Origin: Dastarcus helophoroides | Taxonomy: Eukaryota; Arthropoda; Insecta; Coleoptera; Bothrideridae | Length of the DNA: 64,000 nt | Reading direction: 5' to 3' | Assembly (NCBI GenBank): GCA_028583605.1 | Contig: CM053333.1 | Coordinates: forward strand, 29,863,302 to 29,927,301 | Part shown: one piece after another, positions 31,576 through 41,954 of the stretch | Layout of the letters: each line of letters starts with the position of its first letter | How positions within the stretch are numbered: the first letter of the stretch is position 1 | Program-made: the position numbers and the translations under genes | The notes under the pieces: generated by a model | Seen by the model: the letters and a program-made list of their open reading frames with translations, nothing else | Told to the model about the DNA's origin: nothing | Database searches by the model: none

Positions 31576-33001
31576 CAACGCTGACGCTTTGTCCAGAAGA
31601 CCTTGTGGGGATTGCAAACATTGCAGACGAGTTGAGGACCATGAGGACATGGTGGATATAAGGGTTACTTCTGTCCAGCCAGAAGACGAATGGACTGTTG
31701 AAGGTCTTCGGAAGCTACAGAGGAGCGACGCTGATATCGGACCCATATTGGAATGGAAAGAAGCTGGAGACAGACCGGAATGGCAAGAGGTTTCCGACAG
31801 AAGTCCAGCTCTTAAGAATTTGTGGGCTCAATGGAAATCCCTCCAGGTCGAGGACGGGGTACTGAAGAGAGCATGGGAAAGCGCGGATGGAAAGCGTGTC
31901 AACTTGCAGTTGGTGGTGCCTCAGGAGAAGATTCCACAGGTCTTGTGGGAGGTGCACAATGGGACCTCTGGTGGACACCTAGGGATAAACAAGACCCTGG
32001 AGAAGGTTCGAAAACGGTTCTATTGGGTTAACTGCAGGGAGGACGTCGAGCGGTGGTGTCGGAAATGTGTCACCTGTGCTGCATCCAAGGGTCCCCGTAC
32101 GAGAACCAAAGGGGCCCTGAAGCAATATAATGTGGGAGCTCCATTTGAAAGAATTGCAATCGATGTGGCAGGACCATTCCCAGTTTCAGACGATGGAAAC
32201 AAGTACATCCTGGTGGCCATGGATTATTTCAGTAAATGGCCTGAAGCTTATGCCATCCCGAACCAGGAAGCCACCACAGTCGCAAGGGTTCTTGTGGACA
32301 ACTTCATCTGTCGATTTGGTGTTCCCTTTGAACTACACTCGGACCAGGGAAGGAACTTTGAATCGGGGGTTTTCCAAGAGGTGTGTCGTCTTCTTGGAAT
32401 AAGGAAAACTCGAACAACACCTCTTCATCCACAGTCTGACGGAATGGTGGAGAGATTTAACAGGACCTTAGAGGAACATCTTTCGAAGGTCGTTTCCAAA
32501 CATCAGACCGACTGGGACCGACATCTACCACTGTTTCTGATGGCCTATCGCGCGGCAACTCATGAAACTACAAGTCAGACCCCGGCAAAAGTGATCTTCG
32601 GGAGGGAACTGCGGCTTCCGTGTGACTTGGTGTTTGGATCACCAAGGGAGGTCCCCAGGGAAACGATGGGTTTCGTAGATGACTTGAGGGAAGCGATACT
32701 GGAGACGCATGCTCTGGTGCGGACGAAGATCAACTTGGCGACGGACCGGATGAAGGCCAGGTATGACGTGAGTGCCAATCATGGTGGTTTCAGTGAGGGC
32801 GAGTTGGTATGGCTATACAACCCTCAGCGAAAGAAAGGAGTTTCGCCAAAGTTTACGCCATCTTGGGAAGGGCCGTACAAAGTGCTGAAGAGGATCAACG
32901 ACTTGGTATACAGGATCCAGCGTAGCTCCAGGAGTAAAATGAAAGTGGTACACCTTAACAGACTATGCAAATTTAGTGGTGAAGTGACTGATTGGAACTG
33001 A
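31571..33001 (+). CDS. pol: Pol, second part: integrase, in a shifted frame
   Basis: The frame opens with NADALSRRPCGDCKHC, the usual link from RNase H to integrase. The zinc-binding HHCC module reads VHNGTSGGHLG and CRKCVTC. The catalytic core has D in AIDVAGPF, D in HSDQGRNFES and E in DGMVERFNRTLEE, the D,D35E triad. The C-terminal domain contains a GPYKVLK motif, the GPY/F-like module of Gypsy integrases, and RSKMKVVHLNRL. No chromodomain follows. It inserts the cDNA into the genome. It has no start codon of its own and needs a shift from the upstream frame, so this copy probably cannot make integrase. No other lesion was seen in it. Confidence 0.92.
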   Translation, partial: HNNADALSRRPCGDCKHCRRVEDHEDMVDIRVTSVQPEDEWTVEGLRKLQRSDADIGPILEWKEAGDRPEWQEVSDRSPALKNLWAQWKSLQVEDGVLKRAWESADGKRVNLQLVVPQEKIPQVLWEVHNGTSGGHLGINKTLEKVRKRFYWVNCREDVERWCRKCVTCAASKGPRTRTKGALKQYNVGAPFERIAIDVAGPFPVSDDGNKYILVAMDYFSKWPEAYAIPNQEATTVARVLVDNFICRFGVPFELHSDQGRNFESGVFQEVCRLLGIRKTRTTPLHPQSDGMVERFNRTLEEHLSKVVSKHQTDWDRHLPLFLMAYRAATHETTSQTPAKVIFGRELRLPCDLVFGSPREVPRETMGFVDDLREAILETHALVRTKINLATDRMKARYDVSANHGGFSEGELVWLYNPQRKKGVSPKFTPSWEGPYKVLKRINDLVYRIQRSSRSKMKVVHLNRLCKFSGEVTDWN

Positions 33002-33017
33002 TCGGGACGATCATTTC

Positions 33018-33029
33018 TAAGGGGGAGGC
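33018..33029 (+). promoter_or_regulatory. Polypurine tract
   Basis: TAAGGGGGAGGC lies directly before the 3' LTR (two bases away). This is the position and composition of the plus-strand primer of LTR retroelements. Confidence 0.85.
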
Positions 33030-33031
33030 AA

Positions 33032-33396
33032 TGTAACGTAATGTAAATAGATGAAATAGGATTTAGAATAGAATTGTAGAATTTAGTAGATAAAAAAAGT
33101 TTCTAGAAGGTTCTGATAAGGGGAAAGCGGCCGCGATAACGAAACAAACGGCAGATAAGCGTTCCAGAAATTTCGGCATTCGATAAGCCTTATCTGCCGA
33201 AAATTCTGGAAGAACGCGGGCCGAAACTATAAAAAGGCGGTCAGTTTTCCCTCGAGTCAGTCAGTTAGAATCAGTGCAATTAGTGAGCTAGTCGAAGTGA
33301 GTTAATTGTAAATTGTGGTGATTCAAGTTGAGTTCAGTAATAAAGTGGGAATAAATCCATCACGTGTATCAATTCGAACCGATAACGCACGTAACA
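33032..33396 (+). repeat. 3' LTR
   Basis: Same length as the 5' LTR and identical to it as far as I can read. It provides the polyadenylation signal region (AATAAAG) and is followed by the ATAT duplication. Confidence 0.95.
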
Positions 33397-33426
33397 ATAT
33401 TAAGCCATATTATGATACTAGATATA

Positions 33427-34591
33427 CAAGGTGATTCTAAACGTAGTACCATAAATTTAGGATCGTATTTTAGAACCGAAAATAAGATCAAAAGTCTATA
33501 TATAAATATTTCGTAAAATGCTTCGTTTCCGAGTTACAGGGTGTGGAAATTTCCTTCTTGATTATAGTTTTTTATTAATAGTTGCGGAACGTGTACAGAT
33601 AATTGAATAAAACTTAGCACAACTCCATACTTTTCGGTGCTCTTTTCAAAAATCAAAGAATTATTTACCATAACTGAACCAGTGGCGAGTATATCCAGAG
33701 GGGTGGTGCTTAAAACGTGCCTTATTTATTGTGTGTGCACCTTAATCGCCGTTTAAAAGGTACTTTTACTGAAATTTGATATTTTCAGCGGTTTTCGAGT
33801 AAAGTGCATTTTTATATCTAGATGCATTAAAAACGCTCGCCCAAAAATATCGAATGTAACACATGATTGGCATTGAAATGAAAGAAAATAAATAGCATTG
33901 ACATTTTCATGTTTTCTAGTCAGCGGTGACCACCTTGAGCAATTTCTGAAAATAAAAGCTAATATTTTTAAATTCGTTATTTGCTAAATATTTACGAAAC
34001 ATTTTTTTATTTAAATATTACTTAAAATTAGTTAAATAATAGTTAGAAATAATTTGTTTCAACAGTAAATTTCAACTAATTTTATTTTCTCTCATTTTCT
34101 CATTTTAAAGCCAACTATGTATCACATTCGGGATTTTTGGGCGAACGTTTTTAATGCTTCGAAATATAAAAATGCATTTTACTCGAAAACCGTTGACAAT
34201 ATCAAATTTCAATAAGAGTACATTTTTTATGTAAAAACGTTTGTAGTTTAAATTTTTGGTACCACACTGCAGCAAAAGTGAGCATAAAATAAATAAGGCA
34301 CGTTTAAAGCACCACCCCTCTGGACATACCCGCCACTGGTTAACATCTGTTAATTATTTCTTAGATTTTTGAAGATGGCACAAAAAGGTATGAAGTTGTG
34401 CCAAATTTCATTCAAATATCTGTACACGTTTCGCAACTATTAATAAAAAACTATAATCAGGAAATAATCTTCCCCACCCTGTATTCTGGAAACGAAGCGT
34501 TTTACGACATATGTTTATATAATTTTTTAGTCTTATTTTGGGCCCAAAAATAGGATCCTAAATTTATGGCATTACTTTTCGAATCACCTTG
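33427..34591. mobile_element. Long-inverted-repeat (foldback) element, non-coding
   Basis: The left arm (33427 to about 33862) pairs with the right arm (about 34120 to 34591). Shared landmarks are CAAGGTGATTC at the tip, CATAAATTTAGGATC, ATAGTTTTTTATTAATAGTT, CAGAGGGGTGGTGCTT and a CCCAAAAAT-TCG-AATG region. TATA stands outside both tips (33423-33426 and 34592-34595), consistent with a TA or TATA duplication. The ~257-bp centre has no ORF. The arms are diverged, so the element is old. It lies 26 bp after the Gypsy 3' duplication. Confidence 0.75.
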
Positions 34592-34595
34592 TATA

Positions 34596-35675
34596 AGTTA
34601 CTATGACCAATAGTAACAATTATAAATAAAATTATTACAAAGGCGTTTTAGAATTAAAGCTATTTGTATAAGATAGCGAACGTAATCATTTAGAAATCAA
34701 AATCAAAAAGTCAATGTGTTAAAAGGATATTTAGAAACTGCTCGTGATACGATTCCTCCAAACAAGAAAAACTTGACGAAAAAAGTTTTTCCCGCCAGAC
34801 TATTGTTACGTGTGTGACTGACATTCTGAAATATGTATAATATATTGAAAAGGTGCTGAAAAATAGGTCAACGAAATTGATATTTACTCAACAGAAGCAG
34901 AAAAACACGATCTGTAGCAATTTTTGTTCATGGCGTCGATGACGATTTTCATATACATAATTGAAGAACAATTTGGGATCGTTAAGATAACCGATTTATA
35001 GTCGCGAACCAAGGGATTTTTAGAATGGAGAAATTTCATGATGTTAATACTATGTTTAATGTAGTAATATAAAATATAAATTAAAACTAAGAAATCACTG
35101 AAAAAATTTTTGAAATCCGTTAATAAATGACTGAAATAGATTATTGAAATTTACGCATTTTACAAGAAGAAAAGCTCGCGGATTCTGCTAATTGTTGGAT
35201 ATATTTTAGAGGACCAAAATCTAAGATACACGAATTTTTTTATTGACTGGTAAACGATTCTAAGGGTAGTTCTACCCCTGTGGATAAGGTCAAGTGGCGT
35301 CACACGCGTAACGAAATTTATTCTTACAAGGGCAAGTTCAAAGGTTCATAACTTTTTCGTTTCTAGAGGTATGTTGATGATTCTTTCAGATATTTGTATC
35401 ATTTTACTTAAATATTTATAATTGAGCAATAAGAAAAAATGGAAACTTCTCCATTTACATTCTCCATGTAACAGCAAATACAACTTTAGTAATAATAGGA
35501 AAACAGGAAAGTTTAATAAGACGAAAGCAAGGCTCGGCATCAAATGAGATTCTTAAAACGCTTCATATTTTAATGATATTTATCAGTAAAGTAAATTTTA
35601 TTAGAGCAAAAGTTAAATTATGATTACTTTCAGGAAAATATCTAACAAAGTATTATTATTATATATATTATTATG
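34596..35675 (+). repeat. Decayed repeat sequence, partly shared with 23240-23480
   Basis: Positions 35025-35260 are a diverged copy of 23240-23480. The rest is AT-rich. The GTAGTTCTACCCCTGTGG word at 35274 resembles repeat sequence but no other copy was seen here. The minus frame at 35346-35543 has no family features. Confidence 0.5.
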
Positions 35676-38171
35676 CACCAATACCTCGCTTTGCGTCGTT
35701 TCGTTTTGCATTTTTTCGAAGTTGCGCCGCTGCTTAATTAGTACTAATTTTCATTGTGCGTCGTTAGATTTTCGAGGTTGCGTTGTTTTGGGTTCGAGTC
35801 TTTAATTTTTCTTTTGAAATTTTTTGAAATTTTCTTTTTTTTCTAAAAGATGGCACCACTTTTGTTTCTAATTGCGCCATGCCATCAAAACTCGGGGATT
35901 CGCTTTCTAACCGAAAATGAACGCAATTTTATTACAGTTTTATTTTCACTTTGTTTTGCTAATTTTAGAGTTCAGTTTAAATTATGTAGTGTGTTGTGCT
36001 TTTTGTAACGTTTCAATTACTGTGTTGTGCTAGTTTTAAAAGAGAATAATGAATTTTTACGGGTTGTTTCTGGTTACAAAAAAGGTAAATATTTTTCCAA
36101 TTTATTTATTGGCAGTGTTATATTTTTTTTACGTAAACTTGTAGTTTTTTTAGCCAAATGAGTGGAAAAGGCGCTTCTGGTAGAATTACCAAAAATAAAA
36201 AAAACTATTAGCTTGGAGACAAAATTAGATATTCTGCGATGATTTGATAAGGGAGAGAAGGCTGTGGAGATAGCAAAGGCTGTTGGTCTAGCTGCAACAA
36301 CTGTCAGAACTATTAGAGATCGAGATGAGGATAAAATAAGAGAGGCTGCAAAATCTGCAACATCATTAGATGCTAAAACGATGACCCATACAAGGAGCGC
36401 TTTGATGATCAAAATGGAGTCCTTGCTTTCTATTTGGATTGAAAATCAAATTGCGCAGATGATACCATTAAGTAAAATGGTAATTCAGACGAAAGCAAAA
36501 AGCTTATTTGATGACATAAAAAGTAAAGCAGTATCCAACGATAATGCTAGTGGTAGTAATACAGACAAGAATGAAACATTTGAAGCTAGTCAGGGCTGGT
36601 TTGAGAGATTCAAGGTTCGAGCAAATCTGCACAGCATTGCTCTTAAAGACGAAGCAGCTACCGCTGATTTAACTGCTGCAGAACGCTACCCGATAGAGTT
36701 AAAAGCATTAATTCATGAAGGTGTCTATGATCCAAAACAAGTCTTTAATGTTGACGAGACTGGGTTATTTTAGAAACGTCTACCTGACAGAACTTTCATA
36801 TCTAAAACAGAAAAATCTGCGCCAGGATTAAAAGCTAGCAAGAATAGAGTTATTTTTCTTCTTGGTGGTAATGCAAATGGTGATTTCAAATTTAAACCAT
36901 TTCTCATTTATCAATCAGAAAATCCAAGAGCTATGAAAGGTTGTTCAAGGAATCTGCTTCCTGTCCTCTGGCGAGCAAACAAAAAAGCATGGATGACAAC
37001 ATCATTATTTCAAAACTGGGTTTCAACTTGTGCTTTTCCAGAAATTAAAGCTTATTGCAACAAGGAAAACTTAAACTTCAAGGCTTTGGTCCTAGTAGAC
37101 AATGCTCCTGGCTACCTAGTTTATGTTGATGAGTTGTCAGAAAACGTGAAATTTGTATTTTTGCCGCCTAATACGACACCAGTTATTTAGCCAATGAATC
37201 AGGGAGTAATATCGGCTTTTAAAAGTTATTACCTTCGACGAACATTTAAACTTCTTTTAAGTGAGACTGATGGACAAGATAAGTCTACCATGCTAGAGTG
37301 TTGGAAAAACTTCAACATTATGAAAGCCATAGAAATTATTTCCGATTCGTGGGAAGAGATTAAACCATCTCGCATCAATGGTGTTTGGCACAAAATATGG
37401 CCTGAATGTGTTCACCGAATATGCGCTGCAGAAGTTGATGGTGCACCAGCTGTTCGTCATGAAATTTCTAATTTAGCTAGAGAGTCTAATTTTAAAGGTA
37501 TGGAGGAGACTGACATAAATGAATTGCTAACCTCGCACAAGCAAGAATTCTCTAATGAAGAACTATTGCAACTGGAATTGCAATTTGCTAATGAAGAAGC
37601 TGACAGTGACCGTTCAATTGAAATCTCCGAAGAACAAAATTTAACCTCCAAACAAATTTCCAAAGCGATAAGTTTGATTGACGAAGCTATGAAGATTTTT
37701 TTTAAAAACGATCCTGACAGCGGAAGGAGTTTTAAAGTGTCCCAGGCGGTAGCTACGAATATCAATTGCTACAAGGAAATTTATTTTAAGTTGAAAAAAA
37801 AGCTGTTCAGCAAACATTGGACCAATTTTTTGTGAAAGAAAGCCGACTTACGACAACCGCCACTATGGACTCATCAGACAGTGATTAATTTTAATTTTGT
37901 TTTTCATAAATTAATTGAATATTTTATTTTGTTTTAATTGAATATTTTTTTTTTGTTTTTTGTATGTATATAATAACATTTTATATTATTTTTGTTTTTT
38001 AAATGTTTACTTTGTTCAATTTTCTTTTTAAAAAGTAGTATTCTCGTAACCCTGGAACCTATCTTCGATCTTTACATGGTTTGGTATAAAAAATCTTAAT
38101 TTACTTTGCGTCGTTTCAATTTGCGTTGTGTTTTTAACCCCGTAACCCCGACGCAAAGTGAGGTATTGGTG
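35676..38171 (+). mobile_element. Tigger/pogo DNA transposon (copy 2, different family)
   Basis: The inverted ends are CACCAATACCTCGCTTTGCG on the left and CACCAATACCTCACTTTGCG read inward from the right. TA follows on the right; the left flank reads TG, so the duplication is imperfect. The 2496-bp element carries a plus-strand transposase with a few lesions. The termini differ from those of the element at 7356, so the two Tiggers are distinct families. Confidence 0.88.
36157..37835 (+). pseudogene. Tigger transposase with nonsense mutations and Asp-to-Asn change
   Basis: An ATG at 36157 leads into a frame that shifts in an A-run near 36200. From there one frame runs to 37835, interrupted by TGA near 36241, TAG at 36771-36773 and TAG at 37188-37190. 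The CENP-B-like DNA-binding half shows KGEKAVEIAKAVGLAATTVR and WFERFKVRANLHSI. The DDE core shows VFNVDETGLF (first Asp), ALVLVDNAPG (second) and PPNTTPVI-stop-PMNQGVI. The last box is MNQG, while pogo-type enzymes have MDQG, so the third acidic residue is lost too. Confidence 0.88.
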
Positions 38172-38187
38172 TATATCTTATTATATG

Positions 38188-38485
38188 GAAGTAAAGTGGC
38201 TCAGAAGCGGTAAAATGTTAAAAAGAATATTCGATTGAGGGATTAAATAAAATGGTTCTTTGAAACCAGGTCAAAATATAAGAGAATTTGAGAACAAAGA
38301 CTGGATCTCTGACATTACATGTTTAGCTGATATCATTACCCACCTTAACGAAGTAAATACGTGTCTTGAAGGGAAGGAACAATTAATTAACTGTAGGTAT
38401 GATCTTATTTCCGCATTTCAAATGAAACTCCTGCTTTGAGAACAACAGTTACGAGTTAATATCTCCACCCACTTTCCCACTTTAT
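38188..38485 (+). pseudogene. hAT-type transposase relic (GTF2IRD2/ZBED5-like group)
   Basis: The frame reads EVKWLRSGKMLKRIFD, then after stops REFENKDWISDITCLADIIT, HLNEVNTCLEGKEQLI and ISAFQMKLLL, one stop, and VNISTHFPTL. This order (RWLSRGKVL-like, DLAFLVDIT-x-HLN-like, LQGK-like, AFxxKLxLW-like) is characteristic of the hAT transposases related to the domesticated GTF2IRD2 and ZBED5 proteins. It begins 17 bp after the Tigger end, suggesting the Tigger landed beside or in it. Confidence 0.75.
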
Positions 38486-38489
38486 GCCT

Positions 38490-39177
38490 TAGCACCTAGG
38501 CATACGTAAGTAAATAAATAAACCTGAATTTTCTGTAAGATTTGAACACCTCAAAATATGTATATCAAATAGTTTTTTTGCATTTGCAAACCCATTTATT
38601 TTATATACCTAAACAGACCACTCTAAATGCAGATAGAAGTTTGTAAAATTTAAGGAAAGGTAATGAAGTTTTATAAACGATATTTTATTAAGGAAAAATT
38701 CCTGACGTTCCGAGCAATGAAGTGATATTTATAAATTCTGGATGGATATCTTTAAAAGATCGACTCCCCAGTTTCCTGCCAAATTTAGTATAATATTTTG
38801 CGAACCCGAGTAATGCAATATAAAGAAGTTTCGTTCAAGCACCACTTAGACACTTATTCATTTACTTATTTTATTTACTTATCAATTACAATATTTTTGT
38901 AATATGTGTATTAAAATGAGACACAAAATTAGGATCAGGATCCAGAATTATTGAAAGCAATAAAAAAAAAACGAGTTGTTACATTGTCAGTGTCAATTAA
39001 CACTAATTGTGACGATACTGATATTACTGACGAACAATAAATTAGAGGTTTTGTATTAACTTTCTGACTATGTACGATAGCATTATAAAACCCTTATTAG
39101 GTCTAACTGGTTTTATACGACTGCACAATCTTCTGTATTTTAAGTAAGCTGAACGAGTGACGACCTGCTAGATATAA
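38490..39177. other. No gene seen
   Basis: AT-rich with several simple A-runs. No frame with motifs and no repeat match noticed inside the window. Confidence 0.45.
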
Positions 39178-39181
39178 ATAC

Positions 39182-39510
39182 TGTAACAAAATGTAATTAT
39201 AAAATTTAGTAAGGAATTTTTCTAGAAAAATTTGATAAGGGGAAGCGGCCGCGATAATAAATCAAACGGCAGATAAGCGCTCCAGAAATTTCCGTAGACG
39301 ATAAGTCCTATCTGCTTGTTCCTTCTAGAACCCGGAACGGGATCTATAAATAGGCGGTTCGGTTGGTTTTCCCTTAGTAAGTTAGTTAATGAATAAGTTA
39401 GTTAATTAAACATTGTTAATGAATTACAATTGTAGTGTTCCGGAATCAGTTGGAAATAAAGTGGTTACAATTGACGAAGTGTTAATCATTCGAACCAATA
39501 ACGCGCAACA
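39182..39510 (+). mobile_element. Solo LTR of the Gypsy family, perfect ATAC duplication
   Basis: It begins TGTAACAAAATGTAATTATA and ends ACGCGCAACA. It has the GGAAGCGGCCGCGATAATAA signature and a TATAAATAGG box. ATAC is present at 39178-39181 and 39511-39514. It is closest to the LTRs at 15002 and 61957. Confidence 0.92.
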
Positions 39511-39748
39511 ATACTATCTGAAAGATTGCAATGATGAGCCCCCAGATGTCTAGGAAATACGAGAAATTTCAGTGGGTTACTTTTTACTACATCAACAAAT
39601 TTGTAGATTCTTTCTTGTTTCACCCTTTTCAAATTAATTTCCCAAACCGTGGTTTTGCAATTCTAAATTTCTAAACCGTTTATTCCTGACTAATTGGTTT
39701 TTGAAAACTATGGAAAGTAAGTTTATTACTGGCGAAAGCGTATCGTGT
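39511..39748. other. Short spacer, no gene
   Basis: Unremarkable sequence between the solo LTR and the tandem hammerhead element. Confidence 0.4.
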
Positions 39749-40407
39749 GGTTTTCCCACATTAACCATGTGATAGGTATGCAAGTAGAATGCAACCTAGA
39801 CTACAAATTCATGCAGCCCTCCAGGCGTGTATAGTGGGTTTTCCCACATTAACCATGTGATAGGTATGCAAGTAGAATGCAACCTAGAGTACAAATTCAT
39901 GCAGTCCTCCAGGCGTGTATAGTGAATCATAGGTAGCTGAACTACCAACAGTTGAAACACTGTCACCTAGCAAAGCGGTTGCTCTCTAGGAAAGTTCCCA
40001 GAAGACAAGGATTCTAATGCACAGACCAATAGGTTTGAACATTTATTAGATTCGAAGTTTGGAAACCAAATCCGGTTTCGATCTTGTTAGATCTCGTCAG
40101 TTTGGTATATCCAACTCGAATTGCTAACAAATGTTCCGACAAGTAAGTACTAAAACATTCACAGGCGTCAAGCGAGTGACTCTTAATACTACCACCTATT
40201 GGTCCATAGAGAAACTATGGCCATTGCCAACAATGTCATATGCAATTAGAATGCAACCTAGACTACAAATTCATGCAGCCCTCCAGGCGTGTATAGTGAA
40301 TCATAGGTAGCTGAACTACCTGAAACACTGCCACCTAGCGAAGCGGTTGCTCTCTAGGAAAGTTCCCAGAAGACAAGGATTCTATGGACCAATAGGTGGT
40401 AGTACTA

Positions 40408-40412
<5 letters not shown>
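39749..40412 (-). mobile_element. Partly dimeric hammerhead (retrozyme-like) element, copy 2
   Basis: The block starting GAATGCAACCTAGA occurs at 39875 and again at 40249, a period of 374 bp, with one hammerhead between (40057-40115). An additional 88-bp direct repeat lies at 39749-39836 and 39837-39924. The right edge contains ATGGACCAATAGGTGGTAGT, inverted relative to 40187-40206. Head-to-tail monomers of a few hundred bases carrying a hammerhead are the hallmark of retrozymes. Part of this sequence matches 23480-23740 in opposite orientation. Confidence 0.65.
40057..40115 (-). ncRNA. Hammerhead ribozyme with damaged cleavage site
   Basis: On the minus strand: GTTGGA, TAT, ACCAAA, CTGACGA, GATCT-AACA-AGATC, GAAA, CCGG, a single A, TTTGGT, T, TCCAAAC. 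All of the catalytic core and stems I and II match the copy at 23635. The two bases UC that should complete the GUC triplet are replaced by one A, so cleavage is probably lost. Confidence 0.75.
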
Positions 40413-40436
<24 letters not shown>

Positions 40437-40441
<5 letters not shown>

Positions 40442-41950
40442 GTGGCCAAAAAAATAAATACCCTTAACCTTACGAGTATAAATCATAAGTATTCTAAAAC
40501 TGAGGAATTAAAAATGTGGTTCCAACTTGCGGTCACAATCTTTATTAGTCATATATTGCTGCTAGTCCTTTATATTGCCAGTAATGAATGTTACTTGGAT
40601 ATTAAACTGATAAAACTTAGGTATGTCAGATTTACTGTTGATCAAAAAAATAAATACGTCTATCTGAATTGTGTTTGTAAACGTCGTAAGTGAGGTAAGT
40701 AAAACAATACATTTATTACATTAATTATTTTTACAAAATGAGCAGGAATAAACATTGAACTTCTGCATTGGTGCAGCGATTGCATAAAGAAGGCCATTTT
40801 TACAGAAATGTCGCAAATAAAATAGATTTTTTTTGTAAGTTTGGTTCAAAACCTTTGAAATATAAAGAAAAATTAGAAATCCGAACATGAAAAATTCCGA
40901 AACGCTTGCATTATCGAATTAAAGGAAATTAATACAACTTAAGTGCTAGAGCAATAAGAAGGAGGTTAACAGAGGCTCAGTGGTATCATTAGCACCCGCA
41001 AAATACCCCTGTTAAAGTATGGATCTGCAAAACACCTACAATTTACAATTTTACAATTTACAAACACCATATTACCTGGGTGGTGCAGAAGGGAATTAAA
41101 AAACGGCACAATATTCTATGGTGAGACAAGTCCAAATTTATGCATGTCATTTGGATCAAATGTTTGTCACATTATATGTCGTCCACCATATTTGACCTTG
41201 GCATTTGGCCTCAAACCAAAAAAGACGATAAAACAGAATCATGGTGATACAATGATCTGGGCATGCTTCTCGTCATTTGGGGTAGGTTCAACATATTGGA
41301 TAAAGTGGATAGTAGTCATTTTTGGTAAAATTTTAAATAATATGATGCTACCATATTCTGAGAATTATATGCCATTAATTTGGGCTTAACAGCGAGACAA
41401 TGCCTCGAAACATACTGCCAAATTGATAAGCGAATGGTTTGCAATAAACAAAATCAAGTGCTTAAAGTGGCCTGCAAATTTCTAGACATAAATCCTATTG
41501 AAATTCTTTGGTAAATTGTTAAAAAGAACATTTCTTCTTCCCAACCCTGAAATTAAACAAGAGAGATATTTCGACATTTCTGTAAGAAACGCCTGCATTA
41601 GGCAATCGCTGTATTAATGCACAAATTTCAGTTGTGCAATGTTTATTGTTTATTGCTTCCCATATTGTAAAACAAATTTAATTTTACTATTCTGATCAAG
41701 TATAATGTAGTGTTTTACTTACTTCGCTTACGATGTTCACAAGTACAAACTTTAACAGAAAATCTGATATACATACGTTATAACAATTCGACATTAAAGT
41801 ATCATGTAGTTGCGGTGATGCAGTATCAAAAACGTATGACAAGTAAAGATTGTGACAGCAAGGTGGAACCATATTTTTATTTTTCAGTTTTATAATACTT
41901 ACAAGTTATACTCGTACGTTAAGGTGTATTTATTTTTTTGACCATGACTG
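40437..41950 (+). mobile_element. Tc1-like transposon
   Basis: The inverted ends read AGTCGTGGCCAAAAAAATAA on the left and AGTCATGGTCAAAAAAATAA inward from the right (1514 bp in all). TA flanks both ends (40435-40436 and 41951-41952). The insertion lies in an (AT)n tract. A badly decayed transposase occupies the centre. Confidence 0.88.
40738..41511 (+). pseudogene. Tc1 transposase, heavily decayed
   Basis: It starts with ATGAGCAGGAATAAACAT and a stop, then ALVQRLHKEGHFYRNVANKI, the first paired helix-turn-helix. Farther on come HGDTMIWACFSSFGVGSTYW and the second catalytic box QRDNASKHTAKLISEWF. KWPANF then leads into DINPIEILW in another frame, giving the final acidic residue. There are many stops and shifts. 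Order and spacing leave no doubt about the family. Confidence 0.75.
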
Positions 41951-41954
41951 TATA

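Larger units (their letters stand above)
27228..33396 (+). mobile_element. Full-length Ty3/Gypsy LTR retrotransposon
   Basis: A 6169-bp element bounded by two 365-bp LTRs that I read as identical, flanked by ATAT on both sides (27224-27227 and 33397-33400). The order is primer site, gag, protease-RT-RNase H, integrase, polypurine tract; there is no env. The pol order RT-RNase H-integrase is that of Ty3/Gypsy. Identical LTRs mean recent insertion, yet pol carries one frame-breaking base. Six solo LTRs and one chimeric LTR of the family lie in this window, so the family has been active repeatedly here. Confidence 0.97.
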
